From: Halorussus gelatinilyticus
GTDB lineage: Archaea; Halobacteriota; Halobacteria; Halobacteriales; Haladaptataceae
Assembly (NCBI RefSeq): GCF_023238445.1
Contig: NZ_CP096658.1
Span: 3,100,001 to 3,164,000, forward strand
DNA length: 64,000 nt
Direction: 5' to 3'
The position numbers were made by a program, and so were the translations under genes. Positions 43,160 through 51,753 of this stretch are shown here, in pieces. Within the stretch, counting starts at the first letter, position 1. Each line of letters starts with the position of its first letter. The notes beneath the pieces are model-generated. The model saw nothing but the letters and a program-made list of their open reading frames with translations. It was not told where the DNA came from and ran no database searches.

Positions 43160-43290
43160 GGTGCTTGCCCGTCGATTTCACCCAATCGCCAGACGGCGTG
43201 GGGTTCAGTACATCTAAGGTGCTTGCCGCCGCTATATCGCTAATCGCAAGACGGCGGCGGGTTCGACCGGTCCATCGAAGGTAATTGCCC
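43160..43290 (+). repeat. Two and a half 58-bp repeats between integrase and tRNA
   Basis: GGTGCTTGCC at 43160 and 43218 and GGTAATTGCC at 43280; AATCGC.AGACGGCG..GGGTTC at 43184 and 43242. The first two copies are offset by 58 bp and the third begins 62 bp later. Their place between an integrase start and the att tRNA suggests arm-type recombinase sites. Confidence 0.6.
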
Positions 43291-43355
43291 GTGAACATGC
43301 GTTGGTTTCACCGTTGTTCACGGACGAAAACTGCATGACGGGAGAAGGATGGGAG

Positions 43356-43430
43356 TGCTCCGTCAGGGATTTGAACCCTGGTCCTTGCCGTGAGAGGGCA
43401 AGATGATTGGCCGGACTACACCAACGGAGC
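43356..43430 (-). tRNA. tRNA-Glu (anticodon CTC)
   Basis: The 75-nt minus-strand sequence folds as a tRNA: acceptor GCTCCGT/ACGGAGC with discriminator A, anticodon stem TTGCC/GGCAA with loop CTCTCAC (anticodon CTC) and T-arm CAGGG-TTCAAAT-CCCTG. CCA is not encoded and no intron is seen. Its 3' end borders the element, so it is probably the integration site. Confidence 0.95.
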
Positions 43431-43611
43431 GCGTCGGCACTTTTTCGTAGTGGCACGGACCGTTTAACAGTTGCGTTTTCACGGCACCGTGGTCCTGTCC
43501 CCCATATCAGCGAAACTATTGGAAACCGTTCACGTGAGCGAAATCACGGCTTTCCAGCCGCCGCGCTACGAACAGTCTCGACTCTCGGTCAGAATGAACG
43601 GACGTGAACGA

Positions 43612-44880
43612 TTACTCGCCTTCGAGCGGCGAGCCGGCAGCGTCGGGTTCGTGGCCTTCGAGGCTGATGATGTTCTCGCGGCCGACCCGGAGTTTGCTGA
43701 TGTCGCCTTCCTCCTCCATCTCCGAGAGGAGCATGCTGACCTTCGACTTCGACCAGCCGGTCTCCTCGACGATGTTGACCTGCTTCATCCGGCCGCCGTT
43801 CTCGTCGAGCAGTTTCTTCACGCGAGCCTCGTCGGTGAGTAACTCCTCGTCGCTGACGGACGGTTCCGAGGCGGTCGTTCCGCCGTTGCCCGCCGCGGCC
43901 GCCCCGCCACCGCCGTCGCCACCGTCGGGCCTGTCTGTACTCCCGGCGAACGACCCGAAGTCGCCCTGCCGGTAGGCGAACGCGGCCGCGAGACCGAGGA
44001 GGACGACGACGGCACCGATGAACATCATCAACAGCGACCAGCCGCCTCCCCCGTCAGACGGCGGTTGTCCGGCCGGTCGCGTCGTGACTGTCGCGTTCCC
44101 GCCGCCGGAGTTGGTCGTCTCGGCGGTCGTCGTGGTCGTCGTCCCCTCTACCGGTTCGAACTTGACGCGCGGGCGCTGGTCGATGAAATCGTGCTCGCCC
44201 TGCCACGTCACCGACTCGCTGGCGACCAGCGAGTCGCCGGACGGCTGGGCGGAGGCCGAGGGCTGTGCCGACTGGAACTGGAGACCGGTCCCGGTGTGGA
44301 CGACCAGCGACTGGTTCGGGCCGATGTAGAGACCGCCCTCGAACACGTCGCCGATGATGACCGTCTCGCCCTCGGCGGTGGCGAAGCTCGTCCACTGGAA
44401 CGACATCTTGACGATGCCGCGGTTCTCGTTGACGAGACCGCCGACGTAGGCCTCCTTGTGGAAGTGCTGGGCCTTCATCGCGCGGCCGGTCGCGTTCTGC
44501 CCGGCGCTGGCGAGTTGGCGGGCCTGCCGTTTGAAGTTCTCGTAGAGCCGCGTCGAGTTGTTGTTGAACTCGCTGGCGAACTGCTGGAACTGGCGACGCT
44601 CGGTGTCGTTGTTCAGCGTGCGCTGGTAGGTGAACGTCCACTCGGCGGTCCCGTTCTCGTGGACCGTGATGTGGAACTCCACGGTGTCGAAGTTCTCCGC
44701 GACGCCGAGCGTCTGGGGCGTTCGGGAGAGTTCCGTCGAGGGCCCGTCGCGGACCTCCGTGGAGGGCATCGTCGAGACTGACGTCGCGTCACGCGCAGGA
44801 AGGACGCCCAGCACCGGCGCTACGGGCACCGTCCCGACGAGTAGCACGACTACGAGGCCGACAGCCAGCAGCCGTCTCAT
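43612..44880 (-). CDS. Membrane-anchored protein with C-terminal winged helix
   Basis: The N-terminal signal/anchor helix (MRRLLAVGLVVVLLVG) is followed by an extracellular strand-rich domain of ~240 residues, a Thr-rich stalk, a transmembrane helix (WSLLMMFIGAVVVLLGLAAA), a Gly/Ala-rich linker and a cytoplasmic winged helix (VKKLLDENGGRMKQVNIVEETGWSKSKV, split here by domain). This is a common haloarchaeal layout for membrane-tethered regulators. ATG 44880 is supported by a TATA-like CTTTTATA on the minus strand about 30 nt upstream; the longer ORF to 44967 is not. The target genes are unknown. Confidence 0.75.
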   Translation of the reverse strand: MRRLLAVGLVVVLLVGTVPVAPVLGVLPARDATSVSTMPSTEVRDGPSTELSRTPQTLGVAENFDTVEFHITVHENGTAEWTFTYQRTLNNDTERRQFQQFASEFNNNSTRLYENFKRQARQLASAGQNATGRAMKAQHFHKEAYVGGLVNENRGIVKMSFQWTSFATAEGETVIIGDVFEGGLYIGPNQSLVVHTGTGLQFQSAQPSASAQPSGDSLVASESVTWQGEHDFIDQRPRVKFEPVEGTTTTTTAETTNSGGGNATVTTRPAGQPPSDGGGGWSLLMMFIGAVVVLLGLAAAFAYRQGDFGSFAGSTDRPDGGDGGGGAAAAGNGGTTASEPSVSDEELLTDEARVKKLLDENGGRMKQVNIVEETGWSKSKVSMLLSEMEEEGDISKLRVGRENIISLEGHEPDAAGSPLEGE

Positions 44881-44904
44881 GTAGTGTAATTCTCCATTGC
44901 CCGG

Positions 44905-45019
44905 TATAAAAGACCTTTTGTCAGCGCCGAGCTTCTGATAAAGTGGAACACACCACACGGCCTCCAATTTTCAATCTTGTTATTTATAGGAAGTATTACT
45001 AAATATAAAAGACCTTTTG
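44905..45019. repeat. Direct repeat TATAAAAGACCTTTTG, 99 bp apart
   Basis: Identical 16-mers at 44905-44920 and 45004-45019. The first lies in the promoter of the gene at 44880. The near-palindrome AAAAGACCTTTT could be an operator. The second is just past the amidohydrolase stop. Confidence 0.55.
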
Positions 45020-45030
45020 ACGTAGGCTTG

Positions 45031-46185
45031 TCACCGGACCGTGGTTCCACGGCACACGACACGCGTTGGCGATTGCCACGTCGTCACGTCGTCCAGCGGA
45101 TTCTCGTCCAACACCACGAGGTCCGCGCGAGCGCCCTCCGAAACCGTGCCTACGTCGTCCAGACCGAGCAGGTCGGCGGCGTTGACCGTCGCGGCTTCCA
45201 GTGCTTGTCGCTCCGAGAGACCGTGGTTCACCATGAGTTCCAACTCCTCGGGGATGTCGGCGAAGAAGTTGAACGGCGTCCCGGCATCGGTCCCCATGGC
45301 GATGGGGACGCCGGCATCGAGCGCGTACTCGAAGGCGTCTTCCCACGCCTCCTTGGCTTCTTCGGCCTTCTCGACGGCGAATTCGGGGATTCCGGCCTCG
45401 GTCCCCGCCTCCACGATGCCGTAGAGCGCCTTCGCGGTCGGCACCCAGTAGGTGCCCCGGTCGGCCATCAGTTCGGTCGCCTCGCGGTCCATGAAGGTTC
45501 CGTGTTCGACGCTGGAGATGCCGGCCCGGACCGCGTTCTTGATGCCTTCGGTCCCGTGAGCGTGGGCCGCGGTCGGCACGCGCTTGGCTCCGGCGGTCTC
45601 GACGACGGTTTCGAGTTCCTCCTCGTCGAGTTCCGGCATCCCCGTCAGCGCTCCCTCGGTGAGGACGCCGCCGGTCGCCATGCACTTCACCACGTCCGCG
45701 CCGCGCTTGAGTTGCTTGCGGACCGCCTTCTTGACTTCCGGCACGCCGTCGGCCTCCCGACCGAACCAGTGGCCGTGGCCGCCGGTCATCACGACGCCCT
45801 GGCCGCACGCGACGACCTGCGGCCCGTCGAGGGTACCCGCCGCGACCGCGTCGCGGGCGTCGAGCGCGAGCGTGCCCGCCGAACCGAGGTCTCGGACCGT
45901 CGTCACGCCCGCGTCGAGCGCGTTCCGGAGGTTGGCCGTCGCCCGGTAGGCCAGCGTCGCGTCGCTGTCGCCGTCTATCTCGCCCGGGTCGGCCCGGCCG
46001 TCCATCATCACGTGGACGTGGGCGTCCACGAGTCCGGGCGCGACGAACCGGCCGGTCGCGTCTATCTCGTCGTCGGGGTCGTCGGGTACGTCGCCGACAG
46101 CGGCGATTCGCCCGTCTTCGACCGCGACGTCGGCTTCTCGGGTCCCGTCGGCGTCCACGACCGTCCCGCCTCGAATGACGAACAT
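45031..46185 (-). CDS. Amidohydrolase family protein
   Basis: The TIM-barrel amidohydrolase pattern is present: VDAHVHVMMDG (two metal His), GGVLTEG..., AHAHGTEGIKNAV, SSVEHGTFMD and a final MGTDAGTPF with the catalytic Asp. Closest in feel to imidazolonepropionase-like and Xaa-Pro dipeptidase (prolidase-like) amidohydrolases. The substrate cannot be read from the sequence. Single gene, transcribed away from the SDR gene. Confidence 0.85.
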   Translation of the reverse strand: MFVIRGGTVVDADGTREADVAVEDGRIAAVGDVPDDPDDEIDATGRFVAPGLVDAHVHVMMDGRADPGEIDGDSDATLAYRATANLRNALDAGVTTVRDLGSAGTLALDARDAVAAGTLDGPQVVACGQGVVMTGGHGHWFGREADGVPEVKKAVRKQLKRGADVVKCMATGGVLTEGALTGMPELDEEELETVVETAGAKRVPTAAHAHGTEGIKNAVRAGISSVEHGTFMDREATELMADRGTYWVPTAKALYGIVEAGTEAGIPEFAVEKAEEAKEAWEDAFEYALDAGVPIAMGTDAGTPFNFFADIPEELELMVNHGLSERQALEAATVNAADLLGLDDVGTVSEGARADLVVLDENPLDDVTTWQSPTRVVCRGTTVR

Positions 46186-46370
46186 ATCTCCTTGTTACCA
46201 CGCACCGTCCTAAATTCCGGGGTTGCGGCACGGTCTTCCCGTGCGGTCGCGACGGAGCGTCGCCGGACGAGAGGGACGAAGTGTCTCCGGACGGACGAGG
46301 CGTCCCCGAACGGACGCGTCGGTCCCCGACCACCGAAAGAACCAATCCGCTCGTCGTCTCACTGCTCCGC

Positions 46371-47111
46371 ATGGCAGACGACCCGCTCGACGGGAAGACG
46401 GCGCTGGTCACCGGTGCCAGTTCCGGCATCGGCGAAGCGACGGCCCACGCACTCGCCCGCGACGGCGCGCGCGTCGCGCTCGCGGCCCGCCGCCGGAAGG
46501 TGCTGAACGACATCGCGGAGACGATAGAGAGCGAGTGGGACGCCGAGACGCTCGTCGTCCAGACCAACGTGCGAAACGAGGACTCGGTCGAGGAGATGAT
46601 CGAGACGACAGTCGCCGAGTTCGACGGTCTCGACGTGCTGGTCAACAACGCCGGACTGGCCCGCGGCGAGTCGGTCGAATCGCTGGGTACCGACGAGTAC
46701 GAGACGATGATGGAGACCAACGTGGACGGCGTGTTCTACGCGACGCGGGCCGCGGTTCCGCATCTCGAAGAGACCGAGGGCAACCTCGTCTTCGTCGGGA
46801 GTTTCGCGGGCCAGTATCCCCGGCCGTTTAACCCCATCTACGCCGCGACGAAGTGGTGGGTCCGCGGGTTCGCCCACAGCATCGAGGGCAACGTCGGTGA
46901 GGAGGGCGTCGCCGTCACGGTGGTCAACCCCTCCGAGGTCCGGACAGAGTTCGGGTCGGCCTACGGCGAGTCGTTCGCCGAGCGGTTCGGTGAGGGCGAA
47001 GTCACCGAACCCGAGGAGGTCGCCGACGCCATCGCGTTCGCGGCGAAACAGGAGAACTCGACCGTGAGCGAACTTGACATCTACCGGCGCGACAAGTTCA
47101 GCGGGTTCTGA
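46371..47111 (+). CDS. SDR-family oxidoreductase
   Basis: TGASSGIGEATAHAL (NAD(P)-binding TGxxxGxG), NNAGLA, a catalytic Tyr-x-x-x-Lys (YAATK) and VNPSEVRTEF mark a classical short-chain dehydrogenase/reductase. Start at ATG 46371, where the nucleotide-binding domain begins; the ORF runs open upstream without support. An Arg after the first strand (AARRRK) suggests an NADP preference. Substrate unknown. Confidence 0.88.
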   Translation: MADDPLDGKTALVTGASSGIGEATAHALARDGARVALAARRRKVLNDIAETIESEWDAETLVVQTNVRNEDSVEEMIETTVAEFDGLDVLVNNAGLARGESVESLGTDEYETMMETNVDGVFYATRAAVPHLEETEGNLVFVGSFAGQYPRPFNPIYAATKWWVRGFAHSIEGNVGEEGVAVTVVNPSEVRTEFGSAYGESFAERFGEGEVTEPEEVADAIAFAAKQENSTVSELDIYRRDKFSGF

Positions 47112-47238
47112 GCGAGCGCGGACCGGCGGAGAACGAGCGACCGGAGAACGGACGACGGAAGAACGATAACGGAGAGAAGAACGCGCCCGCCGATTCAGAG
47201 CGAGACGAACTCGCTCCCGGCGAGCGACGGGGGCACCG

Positions 47239-48255
47239 TCAGTCGTCGGCGGGACCCGCCGAACTGGACCACGCAGTTCCGTCCCCGGTGGCGGCGTCCT
47301 CGGACACCGACTCGTCGCCGCGCGCGGACGACCCCCGCACGGACACCGCGACCTCCCGAACGACGTGGCGGTTCAGCACCGCGAACCCGGCGAAGATGGC
47401 CGCGAAGCCGACGAGCGTCGAGGGACCGACCAACTCGTCCAGCACGGCCCAACTCGCCAGCGTCGCCACGACGGGTTCGAGGTAGCCCACGAGGTTGAGC
47501 CGCGTCGGACCGAGTTCGTCCAGCAGGTGGAAGTACAGCAGGTACGCCACGACGCCCGAGAAGAGCGTCAGGTACGCGAACGAGGCCAGCGCGGTCGGGG
47601 TGAGCCGAATCGCGGCCAGCGACTCGCCGCGAATCCTGCCGGCGACGAACAGCAGTCCCGACCCGCCGAGCATCGCCCACCCCTCCATCGTCGCTATCGG
47701 GAAGTCGGTCCGGAGCGGCCGGGTCAGGACCCCGCCGAGCGCGAAGCACGCGATGCCCAGCAGGACCAGACCGACGCCGAGGACGCTCGCCGAGAGCGCG
47801 CTCGTCGGGTTCAGGCCCGCGACGACGCCCACGCCGACGATGCCGAGCGCGAAGCCGACGCCCTTCGGCACGGTCAGGCGTTCGTCCAGCAGGACGGCCG
47901 CGAACCCCGCGGTCAGGACCGGCGAGAGGCTGACGACGACCGACGCGACCGCGCCCGAGACGCGCAGTTCCCCCAGATACAGCAGGCCGTGGTAGCCGGC
48001 GATGACGAACGCGCCGACGACGCCCACCGCGAGGTACTCGTCGCGCTCTCGGGGCCGCCAGCGGTCGGTCGCCACCGCGGCGTAACCGAGGACCACCGAG
48101 CCGGCCACCGCGTACCGGAGTCCGGCGAAGACCAGCGGCGGGAAGTAGTGCAGGCCGATTTCGATGGCGACGAACGAACCGCCCCAGACCGTGGCGAGCA
48201 AAACGAATAGAACGGGAGTAAGTGAAACTCGACTCCCAATCTTGTCCGAAATCAT
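47239..48255 (-). CDS. EamA/DMT-family transporter
   Basis: Ten predicted membrane helices in two EamA repeats: the first starts LTPVLFVLLATVWGGSFVA and the second around ASVLGVGLVLLGIACFALG, each with the Pro/Gly-rich motifs of the family (LSPVLTAGFAAVLLDERLT; LEPVVATLASWAVLDEL). Drug/metabolite transporters export amino acids or other metabolites. The C-terminal ~30 residues are a cytoplasmic Ser/Asp-rich tail. A second, longer ORF in another frame here is a GC-rich shadow. Confidence 0.88.
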   Translation of the reverse strand: MISDKIGSRVSLTPVLFVLLATVWGGSFVAIEIGLHYFPPLVFAGLRYAVAGSVVLGYAAVATDRWRPRERDEYLAVGVVGAFVIAGYHGLLYLGELRVSGAVASVVVSLSPVLTAGFAAVLLDERLTVPKGVGFALGIVGVGVVAGLNPTSALSASVLGVGLVLLGIACFALGGVLTRPLRTDFPIATMEGWAMLGGSGLLFVAGRIRGESLAAIRLTPTALASFAYLTLFSGVVAYLLYFHLLDELGPTRLNLVGYLEPVVATLASWAVLDELVGPSTLVGFAAIFAGFAVLNRHVVREVAVSVRGSSARGDESVSEDAATGDGTAWSSSAGPADD

Positions 48256-48483
48256 GATTCTGTTTCAACTGTCTTTGCTCGTCGTCCTTAAACGCTTCTA
48301 CAACAGATTGGAGTAGAGTAGAACTGAAGACGAAAATAGGGGGAGAACAATGGATTCTTAACGAATAATCGCTCGTTCAGAGCAATTCAATTCTAGCAGA
48401 TAATTTATCCGGCGTAGCTGCATCCGACCCGGCCGAACCGACAGACCCGACGTTAAGTAGTCGGCGACGCAAGGTGGAGGAAA

Positions 48484-48969
48484 ATGGACGAGCGTGACGT
48501 GACCATTCTCAAGGCTATCGCGGACCTCGGAACCGGCAGTCCCGAGAAGTTGAGCGAGGAGACCGACATCCCGGTCTCGACCATCCACTACCGACTGAAC
48601 AACCTGCGCGAGGAGGGCGTCATCGAGAACGACCTCTACGACATCGACCTCGAAGCCGCGGGCCTCGGGGTCACCGTCGTCGTGGAGGTGCTGGCCGACT
48701 ACAGCGACTCCTACGAGGAGTTCGGCGAGAAGCTACTCGCCGTCGAGGGCGTCACGCAGGCGTACTTCGCCATGGGCGAGACCGACTTCATCATCGTCGC
48801 GCGCCTCCCCAACAGTGACGCGGTCGAACGCCTCATCAGCGACTTCGAGAGCATCGACGGGGTCGAGCGCACGAACTCGACGTTCGTCATCTCGTCGCTC
48901 CGGGATACGGACAATCCGCTGGAGAGCTACAGTTTAGAGACGCTGGTCGAGGAACTGGCCGACGAGTAG
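48484..48969 (+). CDS. Lrp/AsnC-family transcriptional regulator
   Basis: The N-terminal winged helix (MDERDVTILKAIADLGTGS, then ISTIHYRLNNLREEGVI-type recognition) is followed by a RAM domain (VTVVVEVLADY...YFAMGETDFIIVARL). At 161 aa it is normal for the family. These proteins sense amino acids and often regulate a neighbour; the EamA transporter is divergent, about 230 bp away, and is a plausible target. Confidence 0.88.
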   Translation: MDERDVTILKAIADLGTGSPEKLSEETDIPVSTIHYRLNNLREEGVIENDLYDIDLEAAGLGVTVVVEVLADYSDSYEEFGEKLLAVEGVTQAYFAMGETDFIIVARLPNSDAVERLISDFESIDGVERTNSTFVISSLRDTDNPLESYSLETLVEELADE

Positions 48970-49000
48970 AAGCGATCAATAAAAGCTGTCAATCCGACAG

Positions 49001-49681
49001 CTACGGCCATTTGTACGCAAATCCCGGTGGCGGTGAACCGACCCATTCGAGAAACCGCTTCGTTTCGTCTGTCGTGAACTGAAGTTCCGTGCGAGTAAAA
49101 TGCGGGTCGAGTCCCTGTTTGGTGAAAAGCCGTTTGAGGTATCTAGGTCGATCGGCTTCGTTAGTGGCCTTTATCATCGCTCTCGGTCGGTGATTCTTTT
49201 CCTCGGCTAGCCACCCGTCACAGACGTACCACATCTTCGCTATCGTTGGAGTGAGCGTGAGGTCGCTCGGAAATCGCTTCTCGCCGGTACCGTACCACCG
49301 TTTCAAGTCGTGAATCTGAGGATGAGAGCGCGTCCGTAGACCGTAGAAGTCGTTGTACTCTTCGCTGTTTGCGACATCGAACTTGTCGTGGCTCGAATTT
49401 TTCGCTTGTTCGTACTGATACTCGGCGGTTCGGTCCAGAAAGACGCCTGTAGAGAGGACACCCAAACAGTCGCCCAAATAGCGAAACTCTCGATTCGTCA
49501 TCCGAACGCGGAAGTGGGGATTTCGGTCTGACCGACCGTGTACATCACCGTCACCCATGAGAATCCCGACGAGCAGTTCGAATTGATACTCCGTGATACG
49601 GGGTCGTTCACAGTTTGACCGTGCCCAGTGACTGCCAAGACGCTCGAAGTCACGATTACAACGGGGACACGTCGCTGTCAT
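49001..49681 (-). CDS. LAGLIDADG homing endonuclease, free-standing
   Basis: The N-terminal C2HC zinc finger (CPRCNRDFERLGSHWARSNC) is followed by a LAGLIDADG motif (LLVGILMGDGDVHG, with catalytic Asp) and a second, weaker half (IAKMWYVCDGWLAEE), then a C-terminal DNA-binding region. At 226 aa it is a complete LAGLIDADG enzyme, not embedded in an intein or intron here. It lies 42 nt downstream of thyX on the same strand, a gene that hosts inteins and introns in other organisms. Confidence 0.75.
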   Translation of the reverse strand: MTATCPRCNRDFERLGSHWARSNCERPRITEYQFELLVGILMGDGDVHGRSDRNPHFRVRMTNREFRYLGDCLGVLSTGVFLDRTAEYQYEQAKNSSHDKFDVANSEEYNDFYGLRTRSHPQIHDLKRWYGTGEKRFPSDLTLTPTIAKMWYVCDGWLAEEKNHRPRAMIKATNEADRPRYLKRLFTKQGLDPHFTRTELQFTTDETKRFLEWVGSPPPGFAYKWP

Positions 49682-49723
49682 AACCCGTCGTAGTCACTAT
49701 CGTCTAAAATAGCTACCGGGGCG

Positions 49724-50467
49724 TCACGGAGCGATGCGATTCTTGCGATTCTTCATGTTCTCCTCGTAGTACTCGAAGGTGATGGGACACCACTCTTTTG
49801 CCAAGTCGAGAACGCGCTCGGTCATATCTCGAATCTCCCACTGGCTGTCCGCCGCCGCACGCAAATCTGCGATGTGCATGAGCATTCGTGCGTTGACGGA
49901 GAACACCATATTCACCTCCGTCCCGATGGGCAAGACGAACCGGGCGTCCTCGGGAGGCATGCCCAGATCGAGCAACTCCTGATACTCCTCGACAGAGCGC
50001 TTGACCGACTCTCGGAAGACGGCCTCGCGCTTCTCGACGGTCTCGTCGTCCACCGCGCCGCCCTCTTGATTCCGGCCGATCCAGTCGGGGTCAGTCGCAG
50101 ACGGTGGTGTGACGACGAGTTCGCCCTCGGCAACGTCCTCAGGGTCCACGTCGTCGAACGAGACGTAGCGCATGCTTCGCACGTCGAACGAGGCGTGACG
50201 GTGGCGGGTGATCTGAGCCATGCAGGACCGACTGATGCCTTTCACAGCGAAGGTGATTTGCGGGTGTTCGAAGGGTCCGAAGTGGCCCTGCTTCAGCAGA
50301 TGACCGATGAGCGTCTCCTTCTTCTCCTCGATGGTCTCGCCCTCGACCGTCGTCATGACCTCCTCAAACGACTTGTCGCCGACGAAATCCTCCATATAAT
50401 CGTTGCGTGCCGCCGAACAAATCAGCTCCTCCGGATCGTCCGTGGCCTCCAGTAGTTGGACTTCCAT
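49724..50467 (-). CDS. thyX: Flavin-dependent thymidylate synthase ThyX
   Basis: The ThyX motif RHRHASFDVRSMRY (RHRxxSxxxxSxR) and the second motif LPIGTEVNMVFSVNARMLMHIADLRAAADSQWEIR are present. ThyX makes dTMP from dUMP using FAD and methylene-tetrahydrofolate. Length 247 aa, as expected. It is uninterrupted, without intein or intron. Confidence 0.95.
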   Translation of the reverse strand: MEVQLLEATDDPEELICSAARNDYMEDFVGDKSFEEVMTTVEGETIEEKKETLIGHLLKQGHFGPFEHPQITFAVKGISRSCMAQITRHRHASFDVRSMRYVSFDDVDPEDVAEGELVVTPPSATDPDWIGRNQEGGAVDDETVEKREAVFRESVKRSVEEYQELLDLGMPPEDARFVLPIGTEVNMVFSVNARMLMHIADLRAAADSQWEIRDMTERVLDLAKEWCPITFEYYEENMKNRKNRIAP

Positions 50468-50521
50468 GGGTGTGACGAGTACAGTCTGGACACATAAATC
50501 GACCCATCGACTTTCTCTCTA

Positions 50522-51145
50522 ATGGACAACGACACCCACAAACCCTCCCCGCTCGTACCCCGAGGCATGATTACGAACCTCGCGCGCGGCGTGCAGGCGT
50601 TCACGAGCAACGCCTTCCTCGTGGAGGGCGACCGGACCGTGCTGGTCGATACCGGGTCGAACTTCGACGCGGTCGCGCGAATCGAAGACCGCGGCGCGGA
50701 CCTCGATGCCGTAATTCTCACCCACACCCACCACGACCACGTCGGGAACCTCGAAGCCGTCAGCGAGGCCTTCGGCGTCGAGACGTGGGGCTTCGACACC
50801 GACCAACCGGCGGTGGACAACCCCATCGGCGACGAGGAGTCGGTCCGGATGGGCGACCACGCCTACACCGCGCTCCACACGCCGGGGCACAAGAACGACC
50901 ACCTCTGCTTCTACTCGTCGGCCGCGAGCGTCCTGTTCGCGGGCGACCTGATATTCCAGAACGGGAGCTTCGGCCGGACAGACCTCGAAGAGGGCGACCG
51001 GAAGCGGCTAATCGAGAGCATCGACCGAGTCCGCGAGCGCGCGGACGAACACCTCGCGGAGATGCACGTCGGCCACGGCCCGAGCGTCACGACGAACCCG
51101 TACCAGGACGTGGAACTGGCCGGTCGAGCGGCCCGGATGGAATAA
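50522..51145 (+). CDS. MBL-fold metallohydrolase (glyoxalase II-like)
   Basis: HTHHDHVGNLEA (HxHxDH), LHTPGHKNDHLCFY and FAGDLIFQNGSFGRTDL give the full zinc-ligand set of MBL hydrolases of the hydroxyacylglutathione hydrolase type. Final His in MHVGHGP. 207 aa. Start at 50522 or at the internal ATG 50567. It is divergent from thyX, 54 bp apart. Substrate unknown. Confidence 0.85.
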   Translation: MDNDTHKPSPLVPRGMITNLARGVQAFTSNAFLVEGDRTVLVDTGSNFDAVARIEDRGADLDAVILTHTHHDHVGNLEAVSEAFGVETWGFDTDQPAVDNPIGDEESVRMGDHAYTALHTPGHKNDHLCFYSSAASVLFAGDLIFQNGSFGRTDLEEGDRKRLIESIDRVRERADEHLAEMHVGHGPSVTTNPYQDVELAGRAARME

Positions 51146-51205
51146 GTTCCGGCGAGAGGGCGACCCTCGGCCAGTTTTATTTTCTGCGAGTTCGTTCCTC
51201 GCACC

Positions 51206-51730
51206 GTGACCGGAAGAACGCGACTGACGACGACCGAGACGGTCCGCGACGAGCGGTCGTGGCTGTTCACGGTCCGCGACCAGTACGACGAACTGGACGA
51301 GGTGATTCTGGTTCCCTGCGAGGAGGAGCGAACGGACGGCGGAGCGACCGCCGAGTCGGACGACTCCGCCGCCGACGCCGACCCCGACGACCCCGGCGTC
51401 GAGGCGTGGATTAACCGATGTACGCACGAGGCCCAGCGACTCGACCGGGGGTTCGGCGCGGCGATGCGCGACGGTCAGATAATCTGCCCGAAGCACGGGT
51501 CGATGTTCGACGCCTGCTCGGGCTACTGCGACAACGGCGATGCCGCGGACACGACGCTCCCGTCGGTCGAAGTCGCGGTCGAGGACGGCGCGGTCTACCT
51601 GGCCGACGACGGCTACGAGTTCGTCCACGAGGGCAGCATCGAAGGCGGCGGTGAGGAGGCGGGAGACGGGGACGAATCGCAGGACGACGATGACGACATG
51701 CCGAGTTCGACTTCTCACATCGGCTTCTGA
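51206..51730 (+). CDS. Rieske [2Fe-2S] domain protein
   Basis: The two cluster-binding boxes are visible: C-T-H (NRCTHEA) and C-P-K-H-G (IICPKHGSMFD). No signal peptide or membrane helix is present, so it is a soluble Rieske ferredoxin-like protein. The last ~30 residues are acidic and poorly structured. GTG start at 51206, about 60 nt after the MBL stop, so the two genes may be co-transcribed. Confidence 0.82.
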   Translation: MTGRTRLTTTETVRDERSWLFTVRDQYDELDEVILVPCEEERTDGGATAESDDSAADADPDDPGVEAWINRCTHEAQRLDRGFGAAMRDGQIICPKHGSMFDACSGYCDNGDAADTTLPSVEVAVEDGAVYLADDGYEFVHEGSIEGGGEEAGDGDESQDDDDDMPSSTSHIGF

Positions 51731-51753
51731 GGCGACTCCCCTCGCGGGTCGGC

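Larger units (their letters stand above)
1..43355. mobile_element. Integrated element at tRNA-Glu (left end outside window)
   Basis: Everything left of the tRNA-Glu gene differs from the right side in base composition, gene content and gene density. It carries two tyrosine recombinases next to the tRNA, DNA-processing and defence-type genes, an origin-like region and iteron-like repeats, and it lacks housekeeping genes. The tRNA lies on the minus strand with its 3' end facing the element, the usual geometry for integration into a tRNA 3' end. The second attachment site should be a copy of the tRNA 3' end beyond the left edge of the window, so the full size is unknown. The exact right border is placed at the tRNA by inference. 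Confidence 0.8.

Noticed and set aside
43160-43290. CRISPR array
   Set aside because: Only two and a half 58-bp repeats without unique spacers, next to an integrase; no cas genes in the window.
1-43355. Insertion sequences or transposases inside the element
   Set aside because: I found no transposase-like ORF or terminal inverted repeats with target duplications.
44999-46720. 573-aa minus-strand ORF across the amidohydrolase and SDR
   Set aside because: Arg-rich composition typical of a GC-rich shadow frame; both real genes have intact motifs.
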